This document shows positions 1 through 12,053 of a stretch of DNA of 64,000 nt, piece by piece. Origin of the DNA: Strigamia acuminata. Its lineage: Eukaryota; Arthropoda; Chilopoda; Geophilomorpha; Linotaeniidae. Below the pieces are notes generated by a model. The model saw nothing but the letters and a program-made list of their open reading frames with translations. It had not been told where the DNA came from and did not search any database. The position numbers and the translations under genes were made by a program. How positions within the stretch are numbered: position 1 is the first letter of the stretch; each line of letters begins with the position of its first letter. The stretch is from assembly GCA_949358305.1 (NCBI GenBank), contig OX442314.1:30365118-30429117 (forward strand). Direction: 5' to 3'.

Positions 1-3000
1 ATTCGGATTCGGATGTAGAAGATGAGTGGGAAAAATTCCGCAGAATTCGGAGGTTAAAAAAAATTCACAAACAAATGAGGACGAACAACGACAGCCACAA
101 ATGCCAACACTGTCTACAATTGTTTGACGAGATCACGATGGTTTCGCCGCTGGATTTTGCTGTATTTATTCAGATTTATTTGCCAAAACGATTAAATTTT
201 GACCGACCATAATTTTTTTTCTATTTTAAATTTTCAGTTCGAAGAAAAAGAGTGCGAATTTATTAATTCAGTTGAATCGGACGAAATTGGAGTAAAATCA
301 TTCAAAGTGAATTGTTTTGTTGTTCATGACGAGCTGTCACACATTTGTCAGTTGGACTGGGGCCTGGTCGAAAAGGGTTTTCGCTGTTTTGTCAGTGGTT
401 ACGTCTACTCTGATGAGGACAAAACAGAAACAGGTAAATTTAAAGCAATTACAAAAATTGAAAAAGATTTAAATTTATTTTTCATGTAGCCGTGATAAAC
501 ATTGGACCAATATCTGAGTGGTGGGTATCTTACGAGGACGAGGATGAAGCAACGATAGGAGTGACAACTGGTAATATTAACCAGCAAAATAATTAATTTT
601 TGAAATTTTGAATTTAATTTATTTATTTTTAGACTTGGGGTATTATTATTTGATGGTTCCAAGCAACGACTATCGGGTTTATTTCCTCCCCTTAAAGGAA
701 AAGACGTTTTTGCTGAACATAATTATCAATTTTGTCGAAGAAGACGAAAACATCACCTATGATGAATTAATTCAGAAAATCAAGGTAAAGAAATTGTTTA
801 AAAATTATTTTTATTTATTTATTTATATATTTATTTATTTATTTATTTTAGACTGCTTCGGCCCCTGTCGACTACGCAGACGACATTGAATTGACTGAAA
901 AAGCGGTCCGCAAGCACGCGGATTTTATCTTGGAGCAAATCTCCAGCTACGACGAATGCGAGGACGATATTGACCCATTGATGCAAACCGATTGCATTCA
1001 AAAATTAAAAGAATTGTCGGGCAAAATAATGCCAATTGGTCGAACTGGGTAAGGGATTTTTTTAAAAATATAAAATAAAATAAAATAAACTAAAACAAAT
1101 ACAATTTTTAGGATAACACAGCAGAGGAAAAGTGCTGACACGATGCAGCAGAGAAAATTCAGAAACAAGCGCAGACTAAGGAAGAAAAGTGGGACTTGCA
1201 AATCTCTGAACACTAAGCTCGTTAATCGAATTTTTGATTCGATTTTTAAAGATTTCGTTTGTGGTCCGGTAATTATTATGACTATCTCGAAATTAACTGA
1301 GAATAAAATAATTTTTTTTTATCTACGGAGTATTTATTATATTTTCTTTTTGATTTTGCAGGACGAGTGGAACGGACAAGGAAATTCTGAAAATGAATTA
1401 GAAATCGACGAGGTAGAGCGACATTCTGAAATTAATCCTGAAATTGGACAACGGCTCGAGTTAGACGATTTTTCGAGTAGAAAAATCGAAGTTTTTTTCA
1501 AAGAAATTGTAAAGAGTCGAAATAACGTGACGTATATAAAAACATTCGACATCCGGAACGAATGTGTAAATATTTTATTTGTTTCTTAATTTTTTAAAAT
1601 GGTATTTTAATTTTTATATTTAATTTCTATTTAGTTTGAAATTGGGGACTGTATTTGTATCCAGCCACGCGACCAACCATCAGCGCCGTATCAATTGGCC
1701 AGAATCGTCACTGTAACGTTTGATGAAATACAAAACAAAGGAGGAATTCATGTCATTTATTTTACGTAATTTTATGAATTTATTATTTTTTATTCAATTG
1801 TTAAATTCATTTTAAATTTTTTTGTTAACTAGAGCTGCGTCCGATACAATATTAGGCAAAACAGCGAGCGAAAACGAATATTTCGTGTCCAATTACTGTA
1901 AAACCGTCGGTTTTTCATCGGTTAAATGCAAAAGCGATGTATTTATTTTGAATTTTTCTATCCAACTATAAAACATGGAGTTGTTCAAATACCAGTACGG
2001 TTGTAAGTGTGTGGTTTGTAGACAAACGTAGAATTGTATTTATAACTGTACTGGATTATGAAATCCGGTTCACCATGTTTTGTTGATGTAGTTTTTGTGA
2101 TTTTCTTGAACTAAAAACGTTATTTTTTAATTAGTTAATTCGCAAATATCCGTTAAAACATTGGAAATACAACGGCGGTAAGGATGTCGAAGAGGAGAGC
2201 ATAAATAAAGATGGAAGACGATTTTATTTTTCCAAATATCACGACGAACGTACATGCAGATTTGAAGATATTCCGCAAACATTTGATAATCTCGATGGAA
2301 TTGAATGTCCAAATTGCTCCCGAAGGAAAAAAGAAACTCAGGTTTAACTTGAAAAAAAATGATTTTGATTATTTGTTCGATTTTCATATTATTTTTGTTT
2401 TATTTAGGGAATTATTTCATTGTCCGGTTACAGATTCGACGAGGAATCGGGACTAAAAAAATACAAATCCGTAAATTGGAAAAATGTGGAATTTAAAATT
2501 AGAGATGCTGTTTTTCTAGTTCCATCTGCGTTCCAATTTGACGCGATTCGTGTCCCCGAGATGCCGAGACCGAGAGATACATTAGAAGACGTTGACGATG
2601 AAGAATATCCGGAGTATTATAGAAAGGCGAAAACGAACGAGGTTTTGAACAAATGCGAGCCATACAGAGTAGGAATTATCACGGAGATTTACTCGTGTTA
2701 TATGCCGGAGTACATAAAATATCCGGATCAAGTTGTGTTACACGTTAAGAAGTTTTACCGGCCTGAAAATACTCATCTTGGACTTAATGCGAGTTATGAA
2801 GCGGATTTTAATTTGCTTTATTCGAGTAACGAAGGTTCGCACTGTTGATTAATTTGGAAAATAGATAACATTTTAGTCGTGAAAGTGGCCAATTTTGATT
2901 TTTTGACAGAAATTTGGCGTGAAAATCAATTTTTTGATGGATTTATTACATTTTAATGACAGGATTATGATTTTTAAGACCAATATTGCTAATTCAAATT

Positions 3001-6000
3001 AATTTTTGACCGATTAATTATAAATTATTGGCAAATTTGGATTTTTATGACCGAAATTTGGTGTGAAAATCAATTTCTTCGACCCCTTTGCTATAAATAA
3101 TTTTTTTGACAGAAATTTGATCCGCAAATCAAAGTTTTGACGAAATTATCACAATTTAACATCAATTTGTCACAATTTAACATCAATTTATTACAATTTA
3201 ACACCAATTATCACAATTTAACATCAATTATCACAATTTAACATCAATTTTCACAGCTAAATCAATTTTTCACAAACCTAGTGGAATTTTAAAACAATCC
3301 ATTTGAATTTCCACTAACTTCTCCTAACAATTATGAAAATAATTGCATTAAAACCGCCATTTTATTCATTCCAGAAGTCATAGTCACACTCTCCACCATC
3401 GTCGCCAAATGCAAACTTATGTATTGTGGAATTCCCGAAGAAATTGCCTCATCTTACGACCAACAACACTTTTACTTCGACCAAACCTACAACGCCCGCA
3501 CCAAAGAATTCACCGCAGCCGAGAACTACTACTGCAACATCCCGGACGAAGTTCTCGACAAAGATCCCGACAAAATCACCCCCTTAAGGACGCTGGACCT
3601 CTTCTGCGGCTGCGGGGGCCTCTCCGAAGGCCTCGTGCAAGCGGGGGCAGCGAACCCTCGCTGGGGCGTTGATGACGATCCATTTGCCGCGGCTGCTTAC
3701 GAGAAAAACCATCCAAATTGCACCGTCTACAGATACGACTGTAACGCGTTCCTATCCAAGTTGATGGACCCGGATTGCGAGGAATATCTGCCGCTGAAGG
3801 GTGAAGTTGAGTTTGTGTGCGGGGGACCCCCCTGTCAGGGTTTCACGGGCCTGAACAAGTTCAAAGAGCATTTGTGCGCGAAAATGAAGAACAGTTTGGT
3901 CACGACGCTGCTGAGTTTGTGCGATTGGTTCCGACCGAGGTTTTTTCTGCTGGAGAACGTGCAGAATTTCGTGCGGTGCAACGAGAGTTTGATCGTTAAG
4001 TCGGCGCTGAGGTGTTTGCTGGCTATTGGGTATCAGTGCACGGTTGGGTTGTTGCAGGCAGGGAATTACGGCGTGCCGCAGAGGCGCAGACGGTAAGTGG
4101 ATTTGACGAAGGCTGGTTTTGTTTCTGTGGAGGGTCGGATGGGATTTTTGAGAGAATTTGATTTTTGGAAGTGAAAATTGGATTCAAAAGGTGGAAATTG
4201 AATTTTTAAAACAGAATTAAAACAAAAGTTGAATTTTTGTTTTAAAATTTGAATTTATTATAGTGGCCATTGATTTTATTGAATTTTATTAATTTTTGAT
4301 GCTTTTTCGTGATTTTTGTTGAATTTTATGGACTTTTATTGAATTTATTGAATATTATTCACTTTTATTGAATTTTATTGACTTTTATTGAATTTTATTC
4401 ACTTTCATTGAATTTTATTGACTTTTATTGAATTTTATTCACTTTCATTGAATTTTATTCACTTTTATTCACTTTTATTAATTTTTATTGAATTTTATTG
4501 AATTTTATTGATTTTTATTAAATTTTATAGACTTTTATTGAATTTTATTGATTTTTATTAAATTTTATAGACTTTTATTGAATTTTATTGATTTTTATTA
4601 AATTTTATAGACTTTTATGTATTTTATTCTGTTTTATTGAAGGTTTTTGATGTTTTTATTATACATATACACTTGTATATAACATAAAAATAATTAAATA
4701 TTTTATTATTTTGTTTCTAAACAGTGTTTTCGTCTTAGCCGCAGCACCTGGCGAAGTCTTACCCAATTTTCCCGAACCAACGCATGTCTTCAACACCAAT
4801 GCAACAATTTGGACGAATATCGACGGGATTAAAATGACTCCGGGCCTCCACTGGCCTTCGTGCGCCCCGTACCGAACCGTGACAGTCCGAGATGCAATCG
4901 GGGACTTACCTGAGATCACCGACGCTGATGCCACCCAAATTCAGGAGTACAACGCTCAGAAGCAGTCGCACTTTCAGAGAATAGTAAAATTAAAATAAAT
5001 GATCACAAAAATTTTAAAAATAATGTTTAATTATTTTTTTTTCTTTTAGATTCGCAAAGACGACACGGGATTCATACGCGATCACGTTCACAAAAGTTTA
5101 ACCTGTCTAGATATGGAAAGAATATCTCGAATCCCGAAGACTTACGGTGCCGATTGGCGCGATATGCCGAACATATCTATCGAGCTCTCAAATGGATCAA
5201 CGACTAAAAAATTGTGAGTTAAAATAGAAATTTCAAATTTTAGAGTTTTTATGCTAATTTTTTTTACGTTTTATCTTGTTATTTTATTTTTATTATTTAG
5301 TTTATCGTGTTTGTTCATGTTTTTTCTATGTTTTTCTTACGGTTTTTCATGTTTTTTACGGCTTTTCACGGTTTTGCTGTGTTTTTTCAAGGATTTCCTG
5401 TGTTTTTTCAAGGATTTCTGTGTTTTTTCAAGGATTTCTGTGTTTTTTCAAGGATTTTCTGTGTTTTTTTAAGGATTTCTGTGTTTTTTCAAAGATTTCT
5501 GTGTTTTTTCAAGGATTTTCTGTGTTTTTTCAAGGATTTTCTATATTTTTTCAGTTTTTCTGTGTTTTTCAAAGGTTTTCTGTATTTTTTTTTACGGTTT
5601 TTTATTCTTTTTCATGTATTCTTGTTGATTTTAGAATTTACAATTACAAAGACATCCGAAACGGACACTCGAGGACCGGATTGCTGCGCGGCGTCTGTCC
5701 TTGTGCGGAAGCTGAACGAGACGGTGTCGTATGCAAGATCTACAGACAGCCCGAAACCCTAATACCATGGTTTTTGGTACATACTGCCAACGACAACAAC
5801 CAATGGAGTGGGACGTATGGCCGATTATTTTACGAAGACGTTTTTCCCGTAATTCTTACGGACGTTAGGGTTTCGGGGAAAATTGGTCGAGTAATTCATC
5901 CGGAACAAGACAGGGTCCTCACTGTCCGAGAGTGCGCACGAGCACAAGGATTCCCGGATTCATACGTGTTTTGCGGCGATATTGCTGAGAGATACAAACA

Positions 6001-6146
6001 GGTTTCGCTTGTCGGAATAATTTAAAATCCACTTACATTCATTGTGTTTTTATTTTTTATTTTTTATTTTGATTCAGATTGGAAATGCAGTCCCTCCGTT
6101 GTTGGCGTGTGCAATCGGCCGCGAAATTGTTAAGTGTATAAAATAG
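1..6146 (+). CDS. Dnmt1: DNA (cytosine-5)-methyltransferase 1, 3' 16 exons (5' end outside window)
   Basis: Maintenance CpG methyltransferase of the nucleus, copying methylation onto hemimethylated DNA. Exons read by me: 1-140 or 1-161, 238-433, 490-570, 633-784, 852-1048, 1112-1268, 1362-1565, 1635-1765, 1833-1938, 2135-2341, 2408-2834, 3375-4092, 4725-4983, 5050-5213, 5635-6001, 6078-6146; all junctions are GT-AG and phases agree. Exons to about 784 encode the RFTS domain (CxxC near its start, then GPISEWW). 1635-2834 encodes two BAH domains (FEIGDC; FYRPENTH). 3375-6146 is the catalytic domain: motif I LDLFCGCGG, motif IV GGPPCQGF with the catalytic Cys, the LLEN motif, QRRRR, and motif X GNAVPP just before the stop. 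Between RFTS and BAH1 (1112-1565) there is an acidic linker and no CXXC zinc finger. The N-terminal exons lie upstream. AATAAA occurs at 6210-6215. No frameshift or stop seen; the gene looks functional. Confidence 0.95.
2835..3374 (+). repeat. Dnmt1 intron with short tandem repeats
   Basis: Intron of 540 bases between the BAH2 and catalytic exons. Its 3' half (about 3145-3260) repeats a unit near 20 bases built on 'cacaatttaacatcaatt' five to six times. No coding potential. Confidence 0.75.
4230..4640 (+). repeat. Minisatellite in Dnmt1 intron
   Basis: Within intron 4093-4724, the units 'ttttattgaattttattga' and 'cacttttattgaatttta' are repeated about twenty times with small variations. A simple AT-rich tandem array lying between the exon with motif VIII and the next catalytic exon. 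Confidence 0.85.
5380..5600 (+). repeat. Minisatellite in Dnmt1 intron (about 20-22 bp unit)
   Basis: Within intron 5214-5634 the unit 'tgttttttcaaggatttc' occurs about nine times. The array stays open in two frames and therefore yields long Phe-rich spurious ORFs; these are not genes because the intron is bounded by a good donor (5214) and acceptor (5634). Confidence 0.85.
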
Positions 6147-7264
6147 TGATTTTAAAAAAAAATTTATTGAAGTATGCATCTGTCTTCAACAAAAAGATCT
6201 TATTTTGGTAATAAAATAATTTGTTCTCAGCGATCTCACAATTTTATATTATTTAATATTTTTAATACATAATTTTAATTTGCATTATAAGTATATTTTT
6301 ATTTCATTCAGGCATGACTATATGAACTATATCCATGTTTAAAGGGAGAAGAATACACTTGGCCATAATTTCACTATTGTAAAAAGAGATTAATGTAATA
6401 GCAAGTTAGATGAGCAATTTCTATTTTCTTACCCGTGTGCAGAATTGAATGATGGATTTTTCAAAATGGAGCTTGTTCGGCTAAATGTCTGTTTGAGTCT
6501 ACTCTGCATTGCCGTTTCCAACCTTTTTAAGGAGCTTCGTGGATTACCACGTGTGCACTGAATTTAGGCAATTAGAAATGAATTTTCTCGAGGAATATTA
6601 CCTAAAAAGGTGAAAGCTGCCGCATCATCAAAAATCGATTAGGAAGTTTCACTGGATTTATTTGCAATCGGATTTTTGAAGAAAATCTGTTGTTTTAATT
6701 GAACTAAATCTGGTTGTTGTCACCAAATAAAATTTTTAAACAAATCATTACTGGAACTGTGGAACTACAAAAGGCAGAATAATACAAAAACGTTGTATAT
6801 TTGTGAACTAGGAAATAGTCGACTACTTTTTCTTTTTACACTTCTAAACCCGATGTTTAGAAAGTCTAATAAACCGGTTCTGTTATCCAAAAATTATCAA
6901 ATTTTCTTAGATACAGTCAAAACTCTTTATAACGAATGTGTAAAATAGTATGGAGTAATAATTTTAAGCACGGTTTATATGGTTTTGTAAAATAAAATAA
7001 AATAATTTATTGAAGTATGCATCAAAGTGTTAAAAAATCATATTTTGGTAAGTAATAAAATAATTTTTTCTCGGCAATCTCACAATTTAATACTATTTCT
7101 AATTTCAGTCATAATTACATGCACCAAATTGGTTTAAATGTTTAAATAATAATTTCCACTTGTTTTTCGTTCAGTGAGCGAAGTTTAAATAATTTTGATT
7201 TGCATTACAAATAGTACATCTTTGTGTTTCTTTATTTTTAGGCTTTGGCCAAGGAAGCCTATTC
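6147..7264. other. Dnmt1 3' flank and duplicated flank; no intact gene
   Basis: Holds the Dnmt1 3' UTR, the gutted cystine-knot copy (listed separately) and a second copy of the sequence just behind Dnmt1: 'atttattgaagtatgcatc' and its downstream 100-150 bases occur at about 6160-6310 and again at about 7000-7170. The block was duplicated together with the peptide genes. Confidence 0.6.
6265..6660 (-). pseudogene. Internally deleted third copy of the cystine-knot peptide gene
   Basis: 6265-6312 resembles the 3' flank of the two intact paralogues (compare 7200-7250 and 8115-8170). 6340-6660 closely matches the start-codon and upstream region of the second paralogue (9009-9310), including the first codons of the signal peptide and the 5' UTR intron donor. 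Everything between is missing: there is no mature-peptide exon. The copy cannot make the peptide. Confidence 0.7.
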
Positions 7265-7733
7265 TCATCCTCTCACAGCTAGGAACATTTTTTTAATGTC
7301 CTCTGATCCCTTATGGAGACAATAATTACCGTAAAGACTCCATTTGCAAGTAAAGTCCTTTTCACAGCACTTCTTATTGTTATCACAGTAGTCGTTTGTT
7401 TTAGCACAAGACCTGAGACGCACAATTTGCATGAGCAAGAATACAGGCACTAACTGTAAGTGTGTTTTGGAATGTGGGTTTGGTGACAATGATTGTGTGA
7501 CTCCGTCTTGATTGTCAACGTCACTGTAAACAGCCTCAGTTTCAGCTGAAAAGAAAATTGGTTGATTATAATTGTAAGAGTTTTTAGCCAAGTAAGATGG
7601 GTAAGCCCACTTTTTAGATCTAAAACCACTGGGTTTTTGTTTATTTACCTAATTCCGGCAATGGTGAAGCCACAACGATTTGAACAAGCACTAAGACAGC
7701 ACACAGCATCAGGAGAATAAAACACTTGGCCAT
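7265..7733 (-). CDS. Secreted cystine-knot (ICK-like) peptide precursor, paralogue 1
   Basis: Coding exons complement(7649-7733) and complement(7265-7545), phase 1 junction, 121 residues. Exon 1 encodes a hydrophobic signal peptide starting MAKCFILL. Exon 2 encodes a propeptide-like stretch and a Cys-rich end with the pattern C-x6-C-x5-CC-x5-C-x8-C, the spacing of inhibitor cystine knots. Families with this fold include insect antifungal knottins and arthropod ion-channel toxins; the sequence alone does not tell which, so I give no target. A 5' UTR intron is likely: donor at 7793, acceptor at 7741, seven bases before the ATG. Tandem with paralogue 2, same strand. Six Cys are all present, and no break is seen. 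Confidence 0.75.
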
Positions 7734-8192
7734 AATTTCACTATAAAAAGGGAATTTAATAGCAATTCAGACGAGTACTTTCTATTTTCTTACCCGTTTG
7801 CAGAATTGAATGATGGATTTTTCGAATTGGATCGTGTTCGGCTAAATTTCTTTTTGAGTCCAGATTGTCGTTTCCAAAATGCTGTTAAGTAGGATCAAGG
7901 AATACTGGTGCATTGAATTTAGGCAATTGGAGCTAAGCGAATGTACTTAGAAAATGAATTTTCTTGAGCAAAATTATCTAAAAACAAGTAAAAGCTGTTG
8001 CATAATTAAAAATAGATTAGAAATCCATTGAATTATTTTTAATGAGATTTTTTTCTAATATAATATTGAACACATTTTGAACACAAGTGGGTGGTTTTGC
8101 TGAAACTTATACCTTCAAAAGATTTGCATTACAAATATATCTTTGTGTTTCTTTATTTTTATTTTTTAGGCTTTGGCCAAAGAAGCCTATTC

Positions 8193-9027
8193 TCATCTTC
8201 TTACAGCTAGAAACATTTTTCCAAGGTGCTCTGATTCCTTACGGCGACAATAATTACGGAAAAGACTCCAAATGCAAGTAAAGTCTTCTTCACAGCACTT
8301 GTAATTGTCATTGTCACAGTAGTCGTTTGTTTTACCACAAGACCTGGAACGCACAATTTGCATGAGCTTAAAGTGGACAGGCATAAAGTGTGTTGTGGAA
8401 TGTGTGAAACTGTCTTGATTGTCAACGTCACTGTAAACAGCCTCAGTTTCAGCTGAAAAGAAAATTGGTTGACTATAATTGTAAGAGTTTTTGGCCGAGT
8501 AAGATAGGTAAGTCCACTTTTTAAAGGCTTTTATAATTTTATTTAACTTGACTTGAATGTTTGTTTGTTTGTTCGTTTGTTTGTGTGTTTGTTTCAACTT
8601 CTGGTGCACAGTAGCGCCACCACTGGTATATTTTAACTAAAATGGATGCCAGATTGTCAGGCTCAACTCTAAATCTGCTTCGTTTTTAATTATAAAGCGC
8701 TCAATAAATTCTGAAACCAGGCTAATCCTGGTTAAAATAAAAATTTCTATCTTCCCATATAGTTTGTTTTTCCATTTTAACGTGGAAAAGTCCATTAGTT
8801 TGCGATTTTCGGCACGTACACAGAAAAATCTGCGATGCACTCTAGCGGCGATTTGAAAAACCAATATAAAAGCCTTTTCTAAAAACGCAGTTTTTTAAAT
8901 TTACTTGTTAGATCTAAAACCACTGGGTTTTTGTTTCTTTACCTAATTCCGCCAATGGTGAAGCCACAACGATTTGGGCAAGCACTGAGAATGCACACAG
9001 CATCAGGAGAATAATACACTTGGCCAT
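8193..9027 (-). CDS. Secreted cystine-knot (ICK-like) peptide precursor, paralogue 2
   Basis: Coding exons complement(8943-9027) and complement(8193-8452), 114 residues, same phase-1 junction and near-identical signal peptide exon as paralogue 1. The Cys pattern is C-x6-C-x6-CC-x5-C-x8-C, with one extra residue in the second loop. The propeptide is shorter and diverged more than the knot. Its intron is 490 bases against 103 in paralogue 1, because about 386 bases were inserted (8523-8908). A 5' UTR donor lies near 9091. A tandem duplicate; both copies look intact. Target and role unknown. Confidence 0.75.
8523..8908. mobile_element. Candidate MITE/insert in the intron of cystine-knot paralogue 2
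   Basis: Absent from the paralogue 1 intron, whose flanks match directly on both sides. The 5' end of the insert begins 'aaaggcttttata' and its inverse 'tataaaagccttt' lies near the 3' end (about 8865-8878), followed by about 30 further bases. The short inverted ends suggest a non-autonomous DNA element. No coding content. Confidence 0.45.
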
Positions 9028-9469
9028 AATTTCACTATTGATGTGAAAAGAGAATGTAATAGCAAGCTAGATGAGCAATTTCTATTTTCTCACCCCTTTG
9101 CAGAATTGAATGATAGATTTTTCAAAATGGAGCTTGTTCGGCTAAATGTCTGTTTGAGTCTTTTAAGGAGCATCATGGAGTACCACATGTGCACTAAATT
9201 TAGGCAATTAGAAATGAATTTTCTCGAGGCATATTATCTAAAAAGGTGAAAGCCGCCGCATCGAAAAAAATCGATTAGAGAGTTTTTCACTGGATTTATT
9301 TGCAATCAGATTTTTTCTTATGTAATATTTTATAAATTTTTAACACAACTGATTTGAAGAAAACCTTTAGTTTGTATAATTCTTTTCATTTGAGTGATAA
9401 CTTACCAACGCAATATGAATTTCCCGCCAAGATTTATTAATACTGTAATTTGATTAAATTAACACAGGT
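9028..9469. other. Upstream region of cystine-knot paralogue 2 to retroelement insertion point
   Basis: Contains the 5' UTR intron and leader of paralogue 2 (similar to 6370-6660 and 7740-7990) and about 150 unrecognised AT-rich bases ending in AGGT, the target duplicated by the outer retroelement. Confidence 0.5.
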
Positions 9470-10463
9470 TGTGGTGACCCGACTGGACCGGGGTCAACGA
9501 AGAGTTTCTCTCGTGACCTCGTTTCGGGTGTAGGGGGAGTCGCAAGCGCGTCTCCCTTCCCTCAGTGCATTGACATCTAGTCAATGGACAGGCGTCTGCC
9601 CTGAGGGAGTGGGGATGGCTCGTCCACCCCACCATTGGGTGATTCCGGTCACCTGTCAACCCCGCTTTGTGCAAAGGAATGTGCCTTGCACTGAGCGGGC
9701 AGAACCAACACAACCATCAAACAAGAAACACACGAGAAATCTACCGTCCTACCGATCAGGCCTAAGTCAAGCACTAGGAGTGACCAGGGACAAAGGATAT
9801 ATTCTTCGTGAGTACATTTGATTCGTGTTAACCTCCGCAGAGTAACCTGCGTGATAAGATTACCGCGCTGTTTTAGCACACCCGCTAGAAACAGCAAACA
9901 CCACTCCAGTTTAGCGAGTTGTGCAGACAAACGGTCGCACAAGCCTAAACTGCAGTAAAACCACGACGAGCGTTCCCGCCGCTGTGTGACCGCCGGGAGC
10001 CAGAAGAGTCCGCCGCTGTGTGATCGCCGGACACCTACAAAAAACCCTAAACCTAGACAACAGACCAGAAGTAAGACCTTTTAGGCATTCACTCGCGCCC
10101 GACCAGCGTGAGCCCGAAGGACCGAACGAGAAACGTGAGACGAGGACGCCATTCATTGCCACGCCGGCCCAAGACGACACCACGTTGCCACGCGGACGCC
10201 ATCTTGGATCCAGAGCGCCAACAAAGGACGACCTCGACCAGTTTCCCGCCAACTTCACACATCTTACCTTTTACCTTTATTCCCTTACATATTTTATCCC
10301 TTTTACCTGTAAATTCCCATATAATAAATACATTTATTATATTTACCATTTTACATTGTTTGCCGTTTCACATTATTTGGGTAACCGCTTGAGTAAAGCG
10401 GTATTGCGAGATTAGAGAGTGACTCATACCACGAGTTAGCGACAGTTAGAGTTGAGCGCGACA
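9470..10463 (+). repeat. 5' LTR of outer element
   Basis: Begins TGTGGTGACCC and ends GCGCGACA. AATAAA at 10323-10328 fits the polyadenylation signal of an LTR. The other half of the pair is at 36697-37690. Confidence 0.95.
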
Positions 10464-10465
10464 CG

Positions 10466-10483
10466 TGGGGGCCTGTCCGGGAT
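10466..10483 (+). promoter_or_regulatory. Primer binding site of outer element, tRNA-Pro-like
   Basis: Two bases (CG) after the LTR comes TGGGGGCCTGTCCGGGAT. The complement of the usual animal tRNA-Pro 3' end is TGGGGGCTCGTCCGGGAT, so 16 of 18 bases agree with two adjacent mismatches. The primer assignment is inference from remembered tRNA ends. Confidence 0.55.
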
Positions 10484-10531
10484 CGATTTAAACGACTCGA
10501 ATAGAACTTGAGATCATTTTCATACCCAAAA

Positions 10532-12053
10532 ATGGCAGACAATATCCGAGTAACGGATTCCGACTCCGACGCAAACAAGAGAGCCGGCAGTCGTAAAGGC
10601 GCCGACTATCACTTGCGATCTGGAGGTCCCTTACCCAAAGCCTCAGCGCACGAAGCGAGGCAAAAAAGGCGCAAGCCTAAACCCGATCGCAGAAGCGCAT
10701 CAGAAGCATCGCACCCGTCTCACGCCGAGACGAGGCAGCGATTGGACGAGACAAAGCGGGGTGAAGAGCAATCTCACTCCAAATTGCCGCGTTCAAACCG
10801 TGACGGCGAGACGAGCGGAAACGAGGTTTTATCCCGTAACCAATCGCCCCGTCTAACGCACGACACTGAGGTGGGCAGTCCGAAAGCGGCGTCTCCAATC
10901 CAAAAGACGGCCTCAAATACGACAGCTAATTCGGCACTAAACACGCCAATTACGCAAAGCCGCCCAGCTTCGGTCAGGTCCGAAGGACACAAGTCCAATG
11001 CGTCAAATACTGAGCGTGTTCCGAGCCAGCCTTACAGCGTCTCGGCCACATTAGTTGACACAATGCAGTTGGCACAGGCAGAAGGTGTACGATACACTCT
11101 GCCAACGGGAAAAATAACTGTGTACGAAACATTACAAATCGTACGTGCAGCTTTAAGAGCGCACAGATTATCCCCAGAAATCACCGTTGTTGAAGGCGCA
11201 TACGCTCAACAGATGGTAGATTCCGCTCAATTCGAAGCGGATGCAGAGAATGAGGCCCGACAAGCCATCCGCGAGAGAAAGCGGAAGCTGGCGGAAAGAG
11301 AAGCGCGAGCTCTCGAGTACGGCAAATCCCAGCCCGTTCCGACCACTCCAGAAGAGGTGGAAATAGTTGATCGAGCCTTGCATGCACATCGTTATGCATT
11401 CCATTCTCAGCAAGAAGCTGAACAAGCTTTCATGGCTAGGCTGCAACGAGACAAACCGAAATCCGTTCGCAAACCAGAGGTCAGTTCATCCGAGCTGTCC
11501 GACGAGAGCCTAGAGGGAGACCCAAAGCGCACGCCGAAGGCCAAACCCAAACCCCAGCCGGAGAGGGCGACACCAGCTACTCCGCGCAAGAGAGATGCGT
11601 CGGCCAGAGAACAACAAACTCGGCCCCGCATGCGAGCTCTCGATTCAGCCACAAATAATGCGATAACGCGGTTAATCAACGCTAATAATGCTAGGCGAAA
11701 TGAAGAGCAAGCTCTCACAAGTCAACAGCATGATAATCCGCAAGGGACTGAGTGGCAACAACCAGTGCCCATCCTTAGAGACGACGAGTCGTCAAGGAGA
11801 CAATCGCATGATCGCACCTCTTCGCGAGAAGAAGGCAAACGCGATGAAAGACCGAAATATTATCACTACGGAAATAGTGATTCGTCGTCAGATGAACTGG
11901 AGTCAAATGCACCCAGTCATCACGATTCGGAGAGAGGTTCCGGAGAAAGACGAAGGGAAAGAGAACGCGATGAACGCAGGGAAAGGGAACGTGACGACCG
12001 TCGTAGGGGCCGGAAAGAGTCAAACTCTTCACGGCGCAACCCGCCACGCCGCT
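10532..12053 (+). CDS. Gag of outer element, 5' part (split by inner element)
   Basis: First 507 codons of gag from the ATG at 10532 (MADNIRV). An ATG at 10508 is in frame, but 10532 has the better context. The part is hydrophilic, Arg/Ser/Glu-rich and mostly disordered, ending in an Arg-Glu-Asp-rich stretch. It is cut at CGCT (12050-12053) by the inner element; the reading frame resumes exactly at 26823, so the gene was open when it was hit. A few codons read into the inner LTR give the false stop at 12056-12058. Confidence 0.85.

Noticed and set aside
5251-5762. Long Phe-rich ORFs in two frames on the plus strand
   Set aside because: They come from the intronic minisatellite and the adjoining Dnmt1 exon; clear splice sites bound the intron.
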